DNA of 64,000 nucleotides from Pyxidicoccus xibeiensis (GTDB lineage: Bacteria > Myxococcota > Myxococcia > Myxococcales > Myxococcaceae): positions 558,001 to 622,000 of the forward strand of contig NZ_JAJVKV010000004.1 in the NCBI RefSeq assembly GCF_024198175.1. Reading direction: 5' to 3'. Of this stretch, positions 53,201-60,412 are shown one piece after another (the first letter of the stretch is position 1; each line of letters opens with the position of its first letter). The translations under genes were made by a program, and so were the position numbers. The notes under the pieces were generated by a model that was not told the origin of the DNA, did not search any database, and worked only from the letters and a program-made list of their open reading frames with translations.

Positions 53201-53817
53201 CCCGGCTGCGCCTGCTGGCCTCGCACCCCCGGCTCTATGACCCGGAGTCCACGGTGGAGTCCTCCAAGCTGGAGCGGCTGATGGAGCTGGTCCAGGAGCT
53301 GCGAGCCGAGGGCCACCGGGCGCTCGTCTTCAGCCAGTTCACCTCGCACCTGGCCCTGGTGCGGGAGGTGCTGGACGCCCGCGGCATCCGCTACGAGTAC
53401 CTGGACGGGCAGACGCCCCAGGGCGCCCGGGGGGAGCGGGTGCGCGCCTTCCAGGAGGGGGACGCGCCACTGTTCCTCATCTCACTGAAGGCCGGCGGCT
53501 TCGGGCTCAACCTCACCGCCGCCACCAGCGTCATCCACCTGGACCCGTGGTGGAACCCGGCCGTGGAGGACCAGGCGTCAGACCGCGCGCACCGCATCGG
53601 CCAGGACCGCCCCGTCACCGTCTACCGGCTGGTGGCGCGCGGCACCATCGAGGAGCAGATGCTCTCCCTCCACGAGCACAAGCGCGCGCTGGTGGCCGGG
53701 GTGCTCGAAGGAAAGGACCAGGCGGGCCGGCTCACCTCGAAGGAGCTGCTCGCCCTGCTCTCCCGGAAGCTCGCGCCCCCCGTCGACTCCGGGGAGCCGC
53801 CTCCGACGCGACACTGA
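50236..53817 (+). CDS. SNF2/Rad54-type helicase with SWIM zinc finger
   Basis: 1193 aa. The N-terminal half holds a SWIM zinc finger (C204-x-C206-x4-C211-x-H213, ECTCGSQACVHV). The C-terminal half is a full SNF2 motor: Walker A DDMGLGKT (K751), DEAQ box (D840, FDEAQTLKN), LSGTPLENHLGELWSLF, the helicase C domain with LVFSQFTSHL, FLISLKAGGFGLNLTAATSVIHLDPWWNP and ARGTIEEQML. It translocates on DNA to remodel bound proteins. SWIM-SNF2 enzymes occur singly in many bacteria. No operon partner. Confidence 0.92.
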   Translation: MPAELARPPSPPSQEAGGPPFDTDSALLTWLKAHGIEHVTRLSLVMLGPRIEAALVPQFRMAIAGRRLVELASAESLARWTSEAQPSPKMKDLLPRLACRFLEDERAAAEDARTAVPERLRPPEEPRTHPIHRLLMELRSRLPVGVAPRPQRWLSAEALQHDAQLPGFRLKEARCSELPVGAVAGFILPEARLTFSPSAVKAECTCGSQACVHVLAAIDTALLWLRQPWTDAFGETLEELVRPEWERTLRALERAVDEAPGGGPAGAEISWRLEVIDGYGVELAPYVHRRNKKGQLTTGARVTRRRLLQEFGSQLSPSDARLAALLPETAAPASRELLFELVNHPRIYMDDSPQLVSIERAQVGLVAEDQNGTVVIHAGVDGAALSKAMVDRIRRSKPEEGLYLWDAGARHLTVLDVGPEARALLAVLQRHGNAFPPESHGPLLEKLSKFSLRLPVAMPRGVMGEQLPPLNLPVLRLELQLDGQVRLDVRVRPLPDSRSFTPGEGPRDVLVRRGTAPLHAVRDFARERALAESVVSQLRLDTTAAPLESAFGFTLGNAQSALRLIKARDALEPRPELEWIGTSLRLLSARGPGDLRVTVGRKRHWFGVLGELAVQGERVELARLLDAARRKERFVQVEGQGHTYVEIEDALRQHLERLSDHAYLSRHGLEVGPSATEALSALGSAGAQVDADAAWRSLAERIFAAKELKPRVPATLKTELRDYQHEGFRWLTRLASWNAGGVLADDMGLGKTVQALAVLLERSKLGPALVLAPTSVAFNWMDEAKRFAPSLRMKLFADEEDRGGTLERLGPRDVLVLSYGLLTRDIERLSAIRFSTLVFDEAQTLKNAATHRVRAARALQGDFKFALSGTPLENHLGELWSLFAVVFPELLGSWEAFRERFAAPIEKGIDPTAAPALARVLQPFLLRRTKAQVEAQLPARTDVRVPVVLSAEEWQLYEDARLAALSDLETNKHVLREQERRVEVLAALTRLRLLASHPRLYDPESTVESSKLERLMELVQELRAEGHRALVFSQFTSHLALVREVLDARGIRYEYLDGQTPQGARGERVRAFQEGDAPLFLISLKAGGFGLNLTAATSVIHLDPWWNPAVEDQASDRAHRIGQDRPVTVYRLVARGTIEEQMLSLHEHKRALVAGVLEGKDQAGRLTSKELLALLSRKLAPPVDSGEPPPTRH

Positions 53818-53996
53818 GGCGGAGCCGGGCCATCCACCTGCCCCACGTGGGGTGCCGAGGGGTGCGCGGAGGGGTACGCGGGTTCCACTCGCGAGAAGCA
53901 CTTTGCGCAGCGGAGCGGGCAGGCGGGCAGACGTCGCACACCTTGTTGCTGGCGCCGGGCGGCGTGCGGACCCTCCCACTCGGTGGAGGGGGAAAC

Positions 53997-55574
53997 ATGC
54001 AACTGGGGTGGCGTTGGTTCCGGACCGTCGTAGGCGCGACGGCCCTGGGGTGGCTGGGAATGACGGGCTGCAGCAGTGGCGGCGAGGCGCAGGAGCCTCC
54101 CGACACGGGGCCCTGCGCGGACGTGTCGGCGGAGGACTGTCCGGCGCCGCCGTCCGAGACGCCCCGGCAGGAAGAGGACCCGCCTCCCGTCGAGGACGAG
54201 ACGCCGGACGACGAGCCCCAGGAGCAGGACGAGGACCCGCCGCCGACGCAGCCGCCTCCGCCCCCACCGGGCCCGGGCGCCACGCTGTGGCTGTCACGCG
54301 AGGGCACGCCCCAGGACGACCTGGCGCTGGACGCGGCGGTGGACGTGGCCGGCGACATCTTCACGCTGTCCATCCACGGCCTGGACGACCTGCACACCCG
54401 CCAGTCCATGGATGACCGGGCGCAGCTCGTCCTCACCCGGCGCTCGGCGGACGGCGAGCTGCGCTGGACGAAGAGCTTCGAGGTGCGCGCCCCCGAGACG
54501 CCGGCCGAGCTGCGCGTGCGAGTGAGTGCCCACCTCGCCGTGGACCCCGCCGGCGGCATCCTCCTGGCTGGCAACGCGGAGGGCCAGGTGGACTTCGAGC
54601 GCGAGGAGGTGGGCGATGGCGCCTTCGTCGCCCGGCTGGATGCGAACGGCAACCTCCTGTGGGCCACCAGCCCCTCGGGCCCCGGCCTCACCGTGGTGGC
54701 CCTGGCCGTGGACGACCAGGGCCGGGCGCGGGTGGGCTTCAACAGCACCGGGACGGCGAGCTTCGGCGTCGACACTCGCGGCTCCGGCGCCCTGGTGGTG
54801 ACGTACTCCCAGGAGGGACGCGCCGAGGACGCCCTGCGCGTCGGCCGGCCCGAGGGCGAGACGGACGTGGTGGAGCTCACCTCGCTGGCGGTGGACACCC
54901 GGGGCCGGCTGGCGGTGGGCGGGCGCTACGTGGGCTCGGTGCGCTTCGGCGGCAAGGTCGTCGACTCCGCGCGGGACGGCAGCCCCTTCCTCGCGCTCTA
55001 TGAGGAGGGCCTGCTGAGCTGGGCCAAGGCGCTGGCTCATGCGCGCGGCAGCGTGCGGGACGTGGGGATGGACGCCCAGGGCGCGGTGGTCGCCACCGGG
55101 CCCTTCCTCGGCACCGTGGACTGGGCGGGCGTGAAGCACCCGGGCCACCCGTACCGCTCCAGCCCCTTCCTCATCTCCGCGGACCTCGACGGCACCGAGC
55201 GCTGGGGCCGCAACCTGGGCGACGGCCTCCAGGCGGGCACCCTCGCCGTGGAGCCCTCGGGCGAGGTGCTGCTGGGAGGCTTCACCTACAACCGCATCGA
55301 GGACGGCGCCGCCACGTCGGACGGGCTGGGCTCGGCGCAGCCGGTGGCCCTGCGCTACGGCGCCGACGGTGGCTCGGTCGCCACCCGCCTGTTCCTCTCA
55401 GACCCGCCCGTTCCCCGGGGCGAGCTGTATGGCCTGGAGGCCATTCCCGCCATCGCGGTGCTGCCCGGGGGTGACGCCCTCGTCTTCGGACACACGGACC
55501 GGGAGAGCGATTTCGGCACCGGCCGCCGCGTCGCCGAGCGCGGGGATGTCTTCCTCCTCCGCCTGAAGCGCTGA
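53997..55574 (+). CDS. Lipoprotein with beta-propeller-like repeats
   Basis: 525 aa. The signal TVVGATALGWLGMTGCSSG has lipobox MTGC. A disordered linker (residues 35-90) is rich in Pro, Glu and Asp. The rest repeats AVDxxGxxxVxG-type strand units (VAVDPAGGILLAGNAEGQVDF, LAVDTRGRLAVGGRYVGSVRF, AVEPSGEVLLGGFTYN), typical of SBBP/beta-propeller surface proteins. Start ATG 53997 behind GGAGGGGG. It is downstream of, and probably separate from, the helicase gene. Confidence 0.8.
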   Translation: MQLGWRWFRTVVGATALGWLGMTGCSSGGEAQEPPDTGPCADVSAEDCPAPPSETPRQEEDPPPVEDETPDDEPQEQDEDPPPTQPPPPPPGPGATLWLSREGTPQDDLALDAAVDVAGDIFTLSIHGLDDLHTRQSMDDRAQLVLTRRSADGELRWTKSFEVRAPETPAELRVRVSAHLAVDPAGGILLAGNAEGQVDFEREEVGDGAFVARLDANGNLLWATSPSGPGLTVVALAVDDQGRARVGFNSTGTASFGVDTRGSGALVVTYSQEGRAEDALRVGRPEGETDVVELTSLAVDTRGRLAVGGRYVGSVRFGGKVVDSARDGSPFLALYEEGLLSWAKALAHARGSVRDVGMDAQGAVVATGPFLGTVDWAGVKHPGHPYRSSPFLISADLDGTERWGRNLGDGLQAGTLAVEPSGEVLLGGFTYNRIEDGAATSDGLGSAQPVALRYGADGGSVATRLFLSDPPVPRGELYGLEAIPAIAVLPGGDALVFGHTDRESDFGTGRRVAERGDVFLLRLKR

Positions 55575-55897
55575 CACCCGCGTCGCGCGCCGCGTGAGCA
55601 GACGCCGGGTTGGAGCCCACCCTCCGGCCCGGCCCGGGTGACCGCGACCGCCGCCCATGAGTGGCTGACGGACAGCCTCTGCGCCGGCGTGCTCGTGAAG
55701 CAGGCGGAGTCCAGCGCCAGACATGCCAAGGGCCACGGAGGCAGGCGGCGACAGCCGCGGCCCCGTGGCCCTCAGTCCTTGGCGCCCCCGAATGGGAAGG
55801 CGCCACCCGGGCCAGGTCCTGTCAGGGGGTGTCACCGCCGAGGCCGAAGACTCGGGCCTCCGCGCGACTCCCCCTGAACGAACCGGGTCCCGAGGGC
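55575..55897. other. Intergenic region, 323 bp, between convergent genes
   Basis: No gene is supported. Two small stem-loops are visible: TGGCGCC/GGCGCCA (55780-55805) and GAGGCC/GGCCTC (55840-55860). Neither has a T-run, so they are weak terminator candidates for the flanking genes. Confidence 0.4.
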
Positions 55898-56302
55898 TTA
55901 GCGGGTGGTGCGCCGCGTGGACGTCTTGCGGGCGCCACGGCGCGCCGTCGTGCGACCCGCGCCCTTGCGAGCGGTGGGGCTCTTGCGGGCCGTGCGCCCG
56001 GCCGCCGCCGTCTTGCGGGTGGTGGCCTTGCGAGCGCCGCCGACGGCGCGCACGGCCTTCTTCGCGCGGCTGGTGGCCTTGCCGCGAGCCGGCGTCTTCG
56101 CGCGAGTGGCCGTCTTGGCACGCGTCGCGGTCTTGCGGGTGGCCGTGCGCTTCGCGGTGGCACCGCGCCGGGTACCGGCACCCTTGGCCGTCTTGCGGGA
56201 GGCGCCAGCGCGGCGGCGCGTGGGCTTCTTCGTGGCGGGCGTGGTGGCGGTGGAGGTCACGGCGTCGGTGATCTGCGAGTTCACGGCGGTCGGAAATGCC
56301 AT
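55898..56302 (-). CDS. Histone H1-like Lys/Arg/Ala/Thr-rich protein
   Basis: 134 aa. After a 25-residue neutral start the chain is almost all Arg, Lys, Ala and Thr in repeated ARKTATRAK- and TRRGAR-type segments with no acidic residues. This is the composition of H1-like AlgP/HC1 DNA-binding proteins. It should bind and compact DNA without sequence specificity (family inference). The start ATG 56302 is 8 bp behind GGAG. Codon usage for Arg is strongly GC-ending. It stands alone. Confidence 0.75.
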   Translation of the reverse strand: MAFPTAVNSQITDAVTSTATTPATKKPTRRRAGASRKTAKGAGTRRGATAKRTATRKTATRAKTATRAKTPARGKATSRAKKAVRAVGGARKATTRKTAAAGRTARKSPTARKGAGRTTARRGARKTSTRRTTR

Positions 56303-56427
56303 TCAGTCAGCTCCAGTGAAAGAGAAGTGCGACGACTGCGCTCACAGGGTACGCCCATTCCTTCACGTTGGGTGCAAAGACTCGTCGCAGATGCGAGACA
56401 GCGGACGAATCACGCTCGCACGGCGGC

Positions 56428-57588
56428 TCAGCGCAGCGCGATGCCGTGCTCGCGTCCGAGCTGCTCCACCTCGGCGAGGATGGCCGTCAGCCCGCGCTCG
56501 GTGGTCAGCGCGTGCGCGCGGCGCACCAGTGACTCCACGCGGGCCTTGTCGCCCTGGAGGGCATGCGCGCGCGCGATATCGAGCAGCAGCTCCACCACGG
56601 TGAGCCAGTCCTGGTGGTGCTCCGCGCTGGCCATGGCCTTCTCGAAGAGGGCCAGCGCGGCGCCAGCGTCCTTGCGCCCCGCGTGGATGCGGCCCAGTGC
56701 CGCCTGGGACTCGCGCAGGCCCGTCGGGTCCTTCTGCTCCTCGGAGATGCGCAGCGCGCGCTGAATGGCGGCGAGCGCCTCGTCGCTCTGGGGCTCGCGC
56801 AGGGTGAGCACGTGCGCCAGGGCAAGCAGCGCGTACACGGTGCCGGTGCGGAAGCCCACCTGCTCGCGCAGGCGCAGGCACTCGCGGTGCCCGGCGAGCG
56901 CCGCGTCCAGGTCTCCCCGCTGCTCCGCGAGGTCGGCCAGGTGCCGCAGGCTGTAGGACTGCATGAGGGCGTCCGCCGACTCCCGTGCCACCGCGAGGGA
57001 GCGCTCGTAGGCCTCCTGGGCCTGGGGGGCGTTGCCACGGAACTGGTGCGTGAGGCCCAGGTGGAAGAGGGCCTCGGAGACGCCGCGCGAATCCTTCGCC
57101 TCTTCGGCCAGCGCCCGGGCGCGCACGAAGCGGGCCTCGATGGGCTCCCACTCGCCCGTGCCCTTGACGAGCTTGTCCCAGTACAGGTGGAAGCCCTCGG
57201 CATCGAGCGCGGCGGCCAGCACGCCCGGGTCCCCCAGGGCCTCGGCGAGCTGGCGCGAGCGGTGGTGCGTGGCAAGCACCTCGGCCGCGTCCAGCGACGT
57301 GTCCCGGGAGAGCTGGCGGGTGAGGACACGCCCCAGCTCGACGTGGATGCGGGCCTCGCCGCGAGCGTCCTTCAGCAGCCGGGCCCGCTCGAGGGCGAAG
57401 CGCCCCAGCTCCGCCGCCTCGCGGAAGCGGCTCTCCAGGTCATACGCCTGCATGACGACCACCGTGGACGCGGCGAACGACGCCGTGCCTCCCGAGCTGC
57501 CCTGACTCATGTGCCCTCCCCGTTCAGCCCGCCCGGCCGCGCAGGCGGTGATGCACCCCAGCAATGCCACGAACACGATGCGCCGCAT
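56428..57588 (-). CDS. TPR-repeat lipoprotein
   Basis: 386 aa. The signal IVFVALLGCITACAAG has lipobox ITAC, giving an envelope-anchored protein. The mature region is built of seven or eight TPR-like helix pairs with Ala/Leu-rich repeats of about 40 residues (SRGVSEALFHLGLTHQFRGNAPQAQEAYERSLAV, LRHLADLAEQRGDLDAALAGHRECLRL). A protein-interaction scaffold. It follows the response-regulator gene on the same strand, 136 bp downstream, and may share its transcript. Confidence 0.75.
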   Translation of the reverse strand: MRRIVFVALLGCITACAAGRAERGGHMSQGSSGGTASFAASTVVVMQAYDLESRFREAAELGRFALERARLLKDARGEARIHVELGRVLTRQLSRDTSLDAAEVLATHHRSRQLAEALGDPGVLAAALDAEGFHLYWDKLVKGTGEWEPIEARFVRARALAEEAKDSRGVSEALFHLGLTHQFRGNAPQAQEAYERSLAVARESADALMQSYSLRHLADLAEQRGDLDAALAGHRECLRLREQVGFRTGTVYALLALAHVLTLREPQSDEALAAIQRALRISEEQKDPTGLRESQAALGRIHAGRKDAGAALALFEKAMASAEHHQDWLTVVELLLDIARAHALQGDKARVESLVRRAHALTTERGLTAILAEVEQLGREHGIALR

Positions 57589-57724
57589 GTCTTCCTCCCC
57601 TGGAGGCTCGCTGCCTCCCAGCGTCCGGAAGGCTAGAGAGGTGACGGGGACACGGGGCGACGATGGGACGGGACGCGGAAGGGCGTGACGAGCCGCCGGC
57701 CGCGAGGGACGGGACGCGGCAGTC

Positions 57725-58489
57725 CTACAGCGGGTGGCCGAGCACCTCTTCCAGCCGGGCGCGATACGTCCGGCTGAGCGTCAGCTCCTGCCCGTCTCGC
57801 AGCACCAGCCGGTGGTCTCCGGACAGCGTGGGGGACAGGGAGTGGATGCGGTCCACGTTGACGAGGGCCGAGCGGTGCACCCGCGCGAAGCGGCGCGAGG
57901 CGAGCCGGGCCTCCAGCTCCGCCATCGTCTCGCGCAGCAGGTGCTGCTCGCGGCCCACGTGCAGGGTGACGTAGTTGCCGGCGGACTCCACCCAGTCGAT
58001 GGCGTCCACCGGCACCAGCAGCGTCTGGGTGCCGGACTTCACCACCAGGCGCTCGGCGGTAGGGACGGCCGGGCGCAGCTCCTGGAGCAGGTGCTGGAGC
58101 TGCTGGCGCAGGTCTCCCGGGGGCGCGGCCAGGCGCTCGCGGACGCGGGCCAGGGTGCGCTGGAAGCGCTCCACGGTGAAGGGCTTGAGGAGGTAGTCCA
58201 CCGCGCTGGCATCGAAGGCGCGCACCGCGTGCTGGGGCCAGGCGGTGACGAAGACGACCACGGGCGGAGCCGCCGCGGACGCTTCCGCGAGCACGCCGAA
58301 GCCATCCAGCTCGGGCATCTCCACGTCGAGGAACACGAGCGCGGGCCGCTCGCGGGCGATGAGGGCCAGGGCCTCCTGCCCGTCGCCACACTCCGCCAGC
58401 GGGTGCAGGTCCGCCTCCGGGGCCAGCAGGGTGCGCAGTCGCTCGCGGGCCAGGGGCTCGTCGTCGACGATGAGGGTGCGGACCGTCAC
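57725..58489 (-). CDS. LytTR-family response regulator
   Basis: 254 aa. Receiver domain: acidic pair D9-D10, phosphorylated Asp55 in VFLDVEMPELDGFG, and Lys in DYLLKPF. LytTR DNA-binding domain from about residue 150 (LVVKSGTQTLLVPVDAIDWVESAGNYVTLHVG... SRTYRARLEEVLGHPL). It pairs with the LytS-type kinase upstream. The start is GTG 58489, which lies at the end of the first 98-bp tandem copy, so the duplication has pushed it 196 bp away from the kinase gene. Confidence 0.9.
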   Translation of the reverse strand: MTVRTLIVDDEPLARERLRTLLAPEADLHPLAECGDGQEALALIARERPALVFLDVEMPELDGFGVLAEASAAAPPVVVFVTAWPQHAVRAFDASAVDYLLKPFTVERFQRTLARVRERLAAPPGDLRQQLQHLLQELRPAVPTAERLVVKSGTQTLLVPVDAIDWVESAGNYVTLHVGREQHLLRETMAELEARLASRRFARVHRSALVNVDRIHSLSPTLSGDHRLVLRDGQELTLSRTYRARLEEVLGHPL

Positions 58490-58759
58490 GCGCGGGCGCT
58501 CCAGCAGGGCCGCGAGACGGAGACGATGAACCCGCGTGGGGCGTTGGCCTCCAGCGTCAGCGCGGGTGTGAGCATCCGCACCGTCATGCGCGGGCGCTCC
58601 GGCAGGGCAGCGAGACGGAGACGACGAACCCGCGCGGGGTATTGGCCGCCAGCGTCAGCGCGGGTGTGAGCATCGGTACCCTCACGCGCGGACACTCCGG
58701 TAGGGCAGCGAGACGCAGACGACGAACCCGCGTGGGGCGTTGGCCTCCAGCGTCAGCGT
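58486..58759 (-). repeat. 98-bp tandem triplication at the kinase/regulator junction
   Basis: Units start at 58486, 58584 and 58682; the third is shorter in homology and is the real C-terminal end of the kinase gene. On the minus strand each unit carries the last about 26 codons of the kinase, its TGA stop and the first bases of the response regulator. The unit (98 bp) is not a multiple of three, so copies are out of frame and each starts a micro-ORF of about 33 codons (from ATG 58587 and GTG 58685) ending in kinase-like SARA or SVRA. Confidence 0.85.
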
Positions 58760-59890
58760 GTGCGCGGGCCCGTAGAGCCGCTCCAGCCGGGCGCGGGTGG
58801 AGCCCAGGCCGATGCCCTCGCGCAGGCCGTCCAGGCCACCGGAGGGCGGACCGATGCCGTCGTCGCGGACCTCGACGGACAGCCGCTCCCCGGCGCGGGT
58901 GGCGCGGACCTGGACGCGGCCGGGGCCCCGGCGTGGGGCGATGCCGTGGCGGATGGCGTTCTCCACCAGGGGCTGGAGGAGCAGGGGCGGCACCATTGCG
59001 TCGCGTGCGTCGGCGGCCACGTCCAGCTCGACCTGGAGCCGATCGGAGAAGCGGGTGCGCTCGATGTCGAGATAGGGCGCGAGCAGGTCCAGCTCCTCGG
59101 AGAGAGGCACCTCGTGGCGGCCGTCGCGCTCCAGGCTGGCGCGCAGCAGCTCGCTGAGCTGGCCCACCATGCGGTCCGCGGCATTCACATCGCGGTGCAT
59201 GAGGGCGGAGATGGCGTGCAGCGTGTTGAAGAGGAAGTGCGGCCGGAGCTGGCTGCGCAGCAGGTGGAGCTGGGCCTGGGCGAGCTGCGCCTCCAGCTGC
59301 GAGGAGCGCAGGGCCTCCTCACGCACCTGCCGCGAGTAGCGCAGGGCCGCATCCAGCCCCACCACGGAGAGGTACACGAGGACGTCGAAGTCCGTCGTCT
59401 TCGACAGCATCCAGGTGAAGTAGGCCCACGCGCCGGGCCAGCCTCCGGGCGGGTCCATGAGGAGTTGGCGGAAGATGGCGTGCAGGGCCATGTGGGCCGC
59501 AGCGAAGAAGAGGCTCGGCGGCAGGTGGAGGGCGAGCTGGATGGGCCAGGGGCGCCCGGTGGCACGGACGCGGCGGGCGACGGCGAGGATGAAGGGCGTG
59601 AGGACGGCCCAGCCGTACCACTCGATGCCGCCCACCAGCAGCGTCTCACCGAAGCTGACGGGCTCGCCCCGCGACGCGCGATAGACGGAGAGCTGTGCGC
59701 CGTACACCAGCGCCAGCACCGTGTACCCGGCCAGCACCAGCACCGGCCACAGCCAGCGCTGGGAGGCGCCGTCCCGCGAGCCCGCCGCCATGAGGCGGGG
59801 AAGCCAGGAAGGCCAGGACACGGAAGGAGGGGACGGCATGCTGGGCGCGGATTGTAGGCCCTCAGCGCCCGCCATGCCCATCCAGGCCAT
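58682..59890 (-). CDS. LytS-type sensor histidine kinase
   Basis: 402 aa. Four or so hydrophobic segments (residues 45-170) are followed by the His_kinase/HATPase_c pair: phosphoacceptor His218 in RSQLRPHFLFNTLHAIS, N box LVENAIRHGIAP, and G boxes DDGIGPPSGG and GIGLGSTRARLERLYG. It senses an envelope signal and phosphorylates the downstream LytTR regulator. The start is taken as ATG 59890, with weak ribosome site; ATG 59875 is another. Its 3' end lies in the tandem repeat. A palindrome array lies just upstream. Confidence 0.88.
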   Translation of the reverse strand: MAWMGMAGAEGLQSAPSMPSPPSVSWPSWLPRLMAAGSRDGASQRWLWPVLVLAGYTVLALVYGAQLSVYRASRGEPVSFGETLLVGGIEWYGWAVLTPFILAVARRVRATGRPWPIQLALHLPPSLFFAAAHMALHAIFRQLLMDPPGGWPGAWAYFTWMLSKTTDFDVLVYLSVVGLDAALRYSRQVREEALRSSQLEAQLAQAQLHLLRSQLRPHFLFNTLHAISALMHRDVNAADRMVGQLSELLRASLERDGRHEVPLSEELDLLAPYLDIERTRFSDRLQVELDVAADARDAMVPPLLLQPLVENAIRHGIAPRRGPGRVQVRATRAGERLSVEVRDDGIGPPSGGLDGLREGIGLGSTRARLERLYGPAHTLTLEANAPRGFVVCVSLPYRSVRA

Positions 59891-59945
59891 GGGGCGGTCC
59901 CAGCCGATGGGCGTCGTCGCCCGCCCTGCCCCAGCGCTGGTCCCC

Positions 59946-60296
59946 GGAAGGAACGTTCATTCCGCTTGGGCGTGGCCGCCCCCAGTCCCTGGAAGGAACC
60001 TTCATTCCGCTTGAGCGCAAGGGCTCCGCCCTCCCTCGCACCGGTATCTGGAAGGAACCTTCATTCCGCTTGGGCGCAAGGGCTCCGCCGTCCCTCGCAC
60101 CAGCAGCCGGAAGGAACGTTCATTCCGCTTGGGCGTGACCGCCCGCCTCTCCCCGGTCCATGGAAGGAACGTTCCTTCCGCGTGGGCGTGGCCGCCCGCC
60201 TCGCCCTGGTATCCGGAAGGAACCTTCATTCGACCATGTCGCCTGGACGCGGTGGCCCTCCCCGGCTCCGGTGCCTGGAAGGAACCTTCATTCCGC
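59946..60296. repeat. Array of seven 20-bp palindromic repeats (interval 59891-60412)
   Basis: Copies start at 59946, 59991, 60050, 60109, 60162, 60215 and 60277 (spacing 45-62 bp). Consensus GGAAGGAACGTTCATTCCGC; five in the window have an ACGT centre (three here) and four ACCT (all here); copy 5 is a perfect 18-bp palindrome. The spacers also repeat partly: units of 59, 59, 53 and 53 bp, each with CTTGGGCG-like flanks after the palindrome. The array fills the 522 bp between the DapE-like gene end and the kinase start; no gene fits. Identical or near-identical solitary copies lie at 32073 and 44721. Confidence 0.85.
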
Positions 60297-60412
60297 ACGG
60301 CGGCGGCGAGACCAGGCCCGGGTGGACCGGAGCGTGGCGCCCATGACGCCAGCCGGGTGGCCCCGCCCTGCCCGCCTCGCGGAGGGGGGCAGGCCCGGCC
60401 CCGCGTCGTGAC

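Noticed and set aside
50857-53349. Long minus-strand open frame of 830 codons opposite the helicase
   Set aside because: Composition is a GC-rich antisense shadow (His/Gln/Arg/Gly runs, no motifs); the plus-strand frame has complete SNF2 motifs.
55780-55860. Two stem-loops as intrinsic terminators between convergent genes
   Set aside because: Stems of 6-7 bp without a following T-run; recorded only as weak candidates in the gap description.
59946-60296. Possible CRISPR array
   Set aside because: The repeated unit is a 20-bp palindrome and the spacers are themselves related in blocks (59+59, 53+53), not unique. No cas gene is visible in the window.
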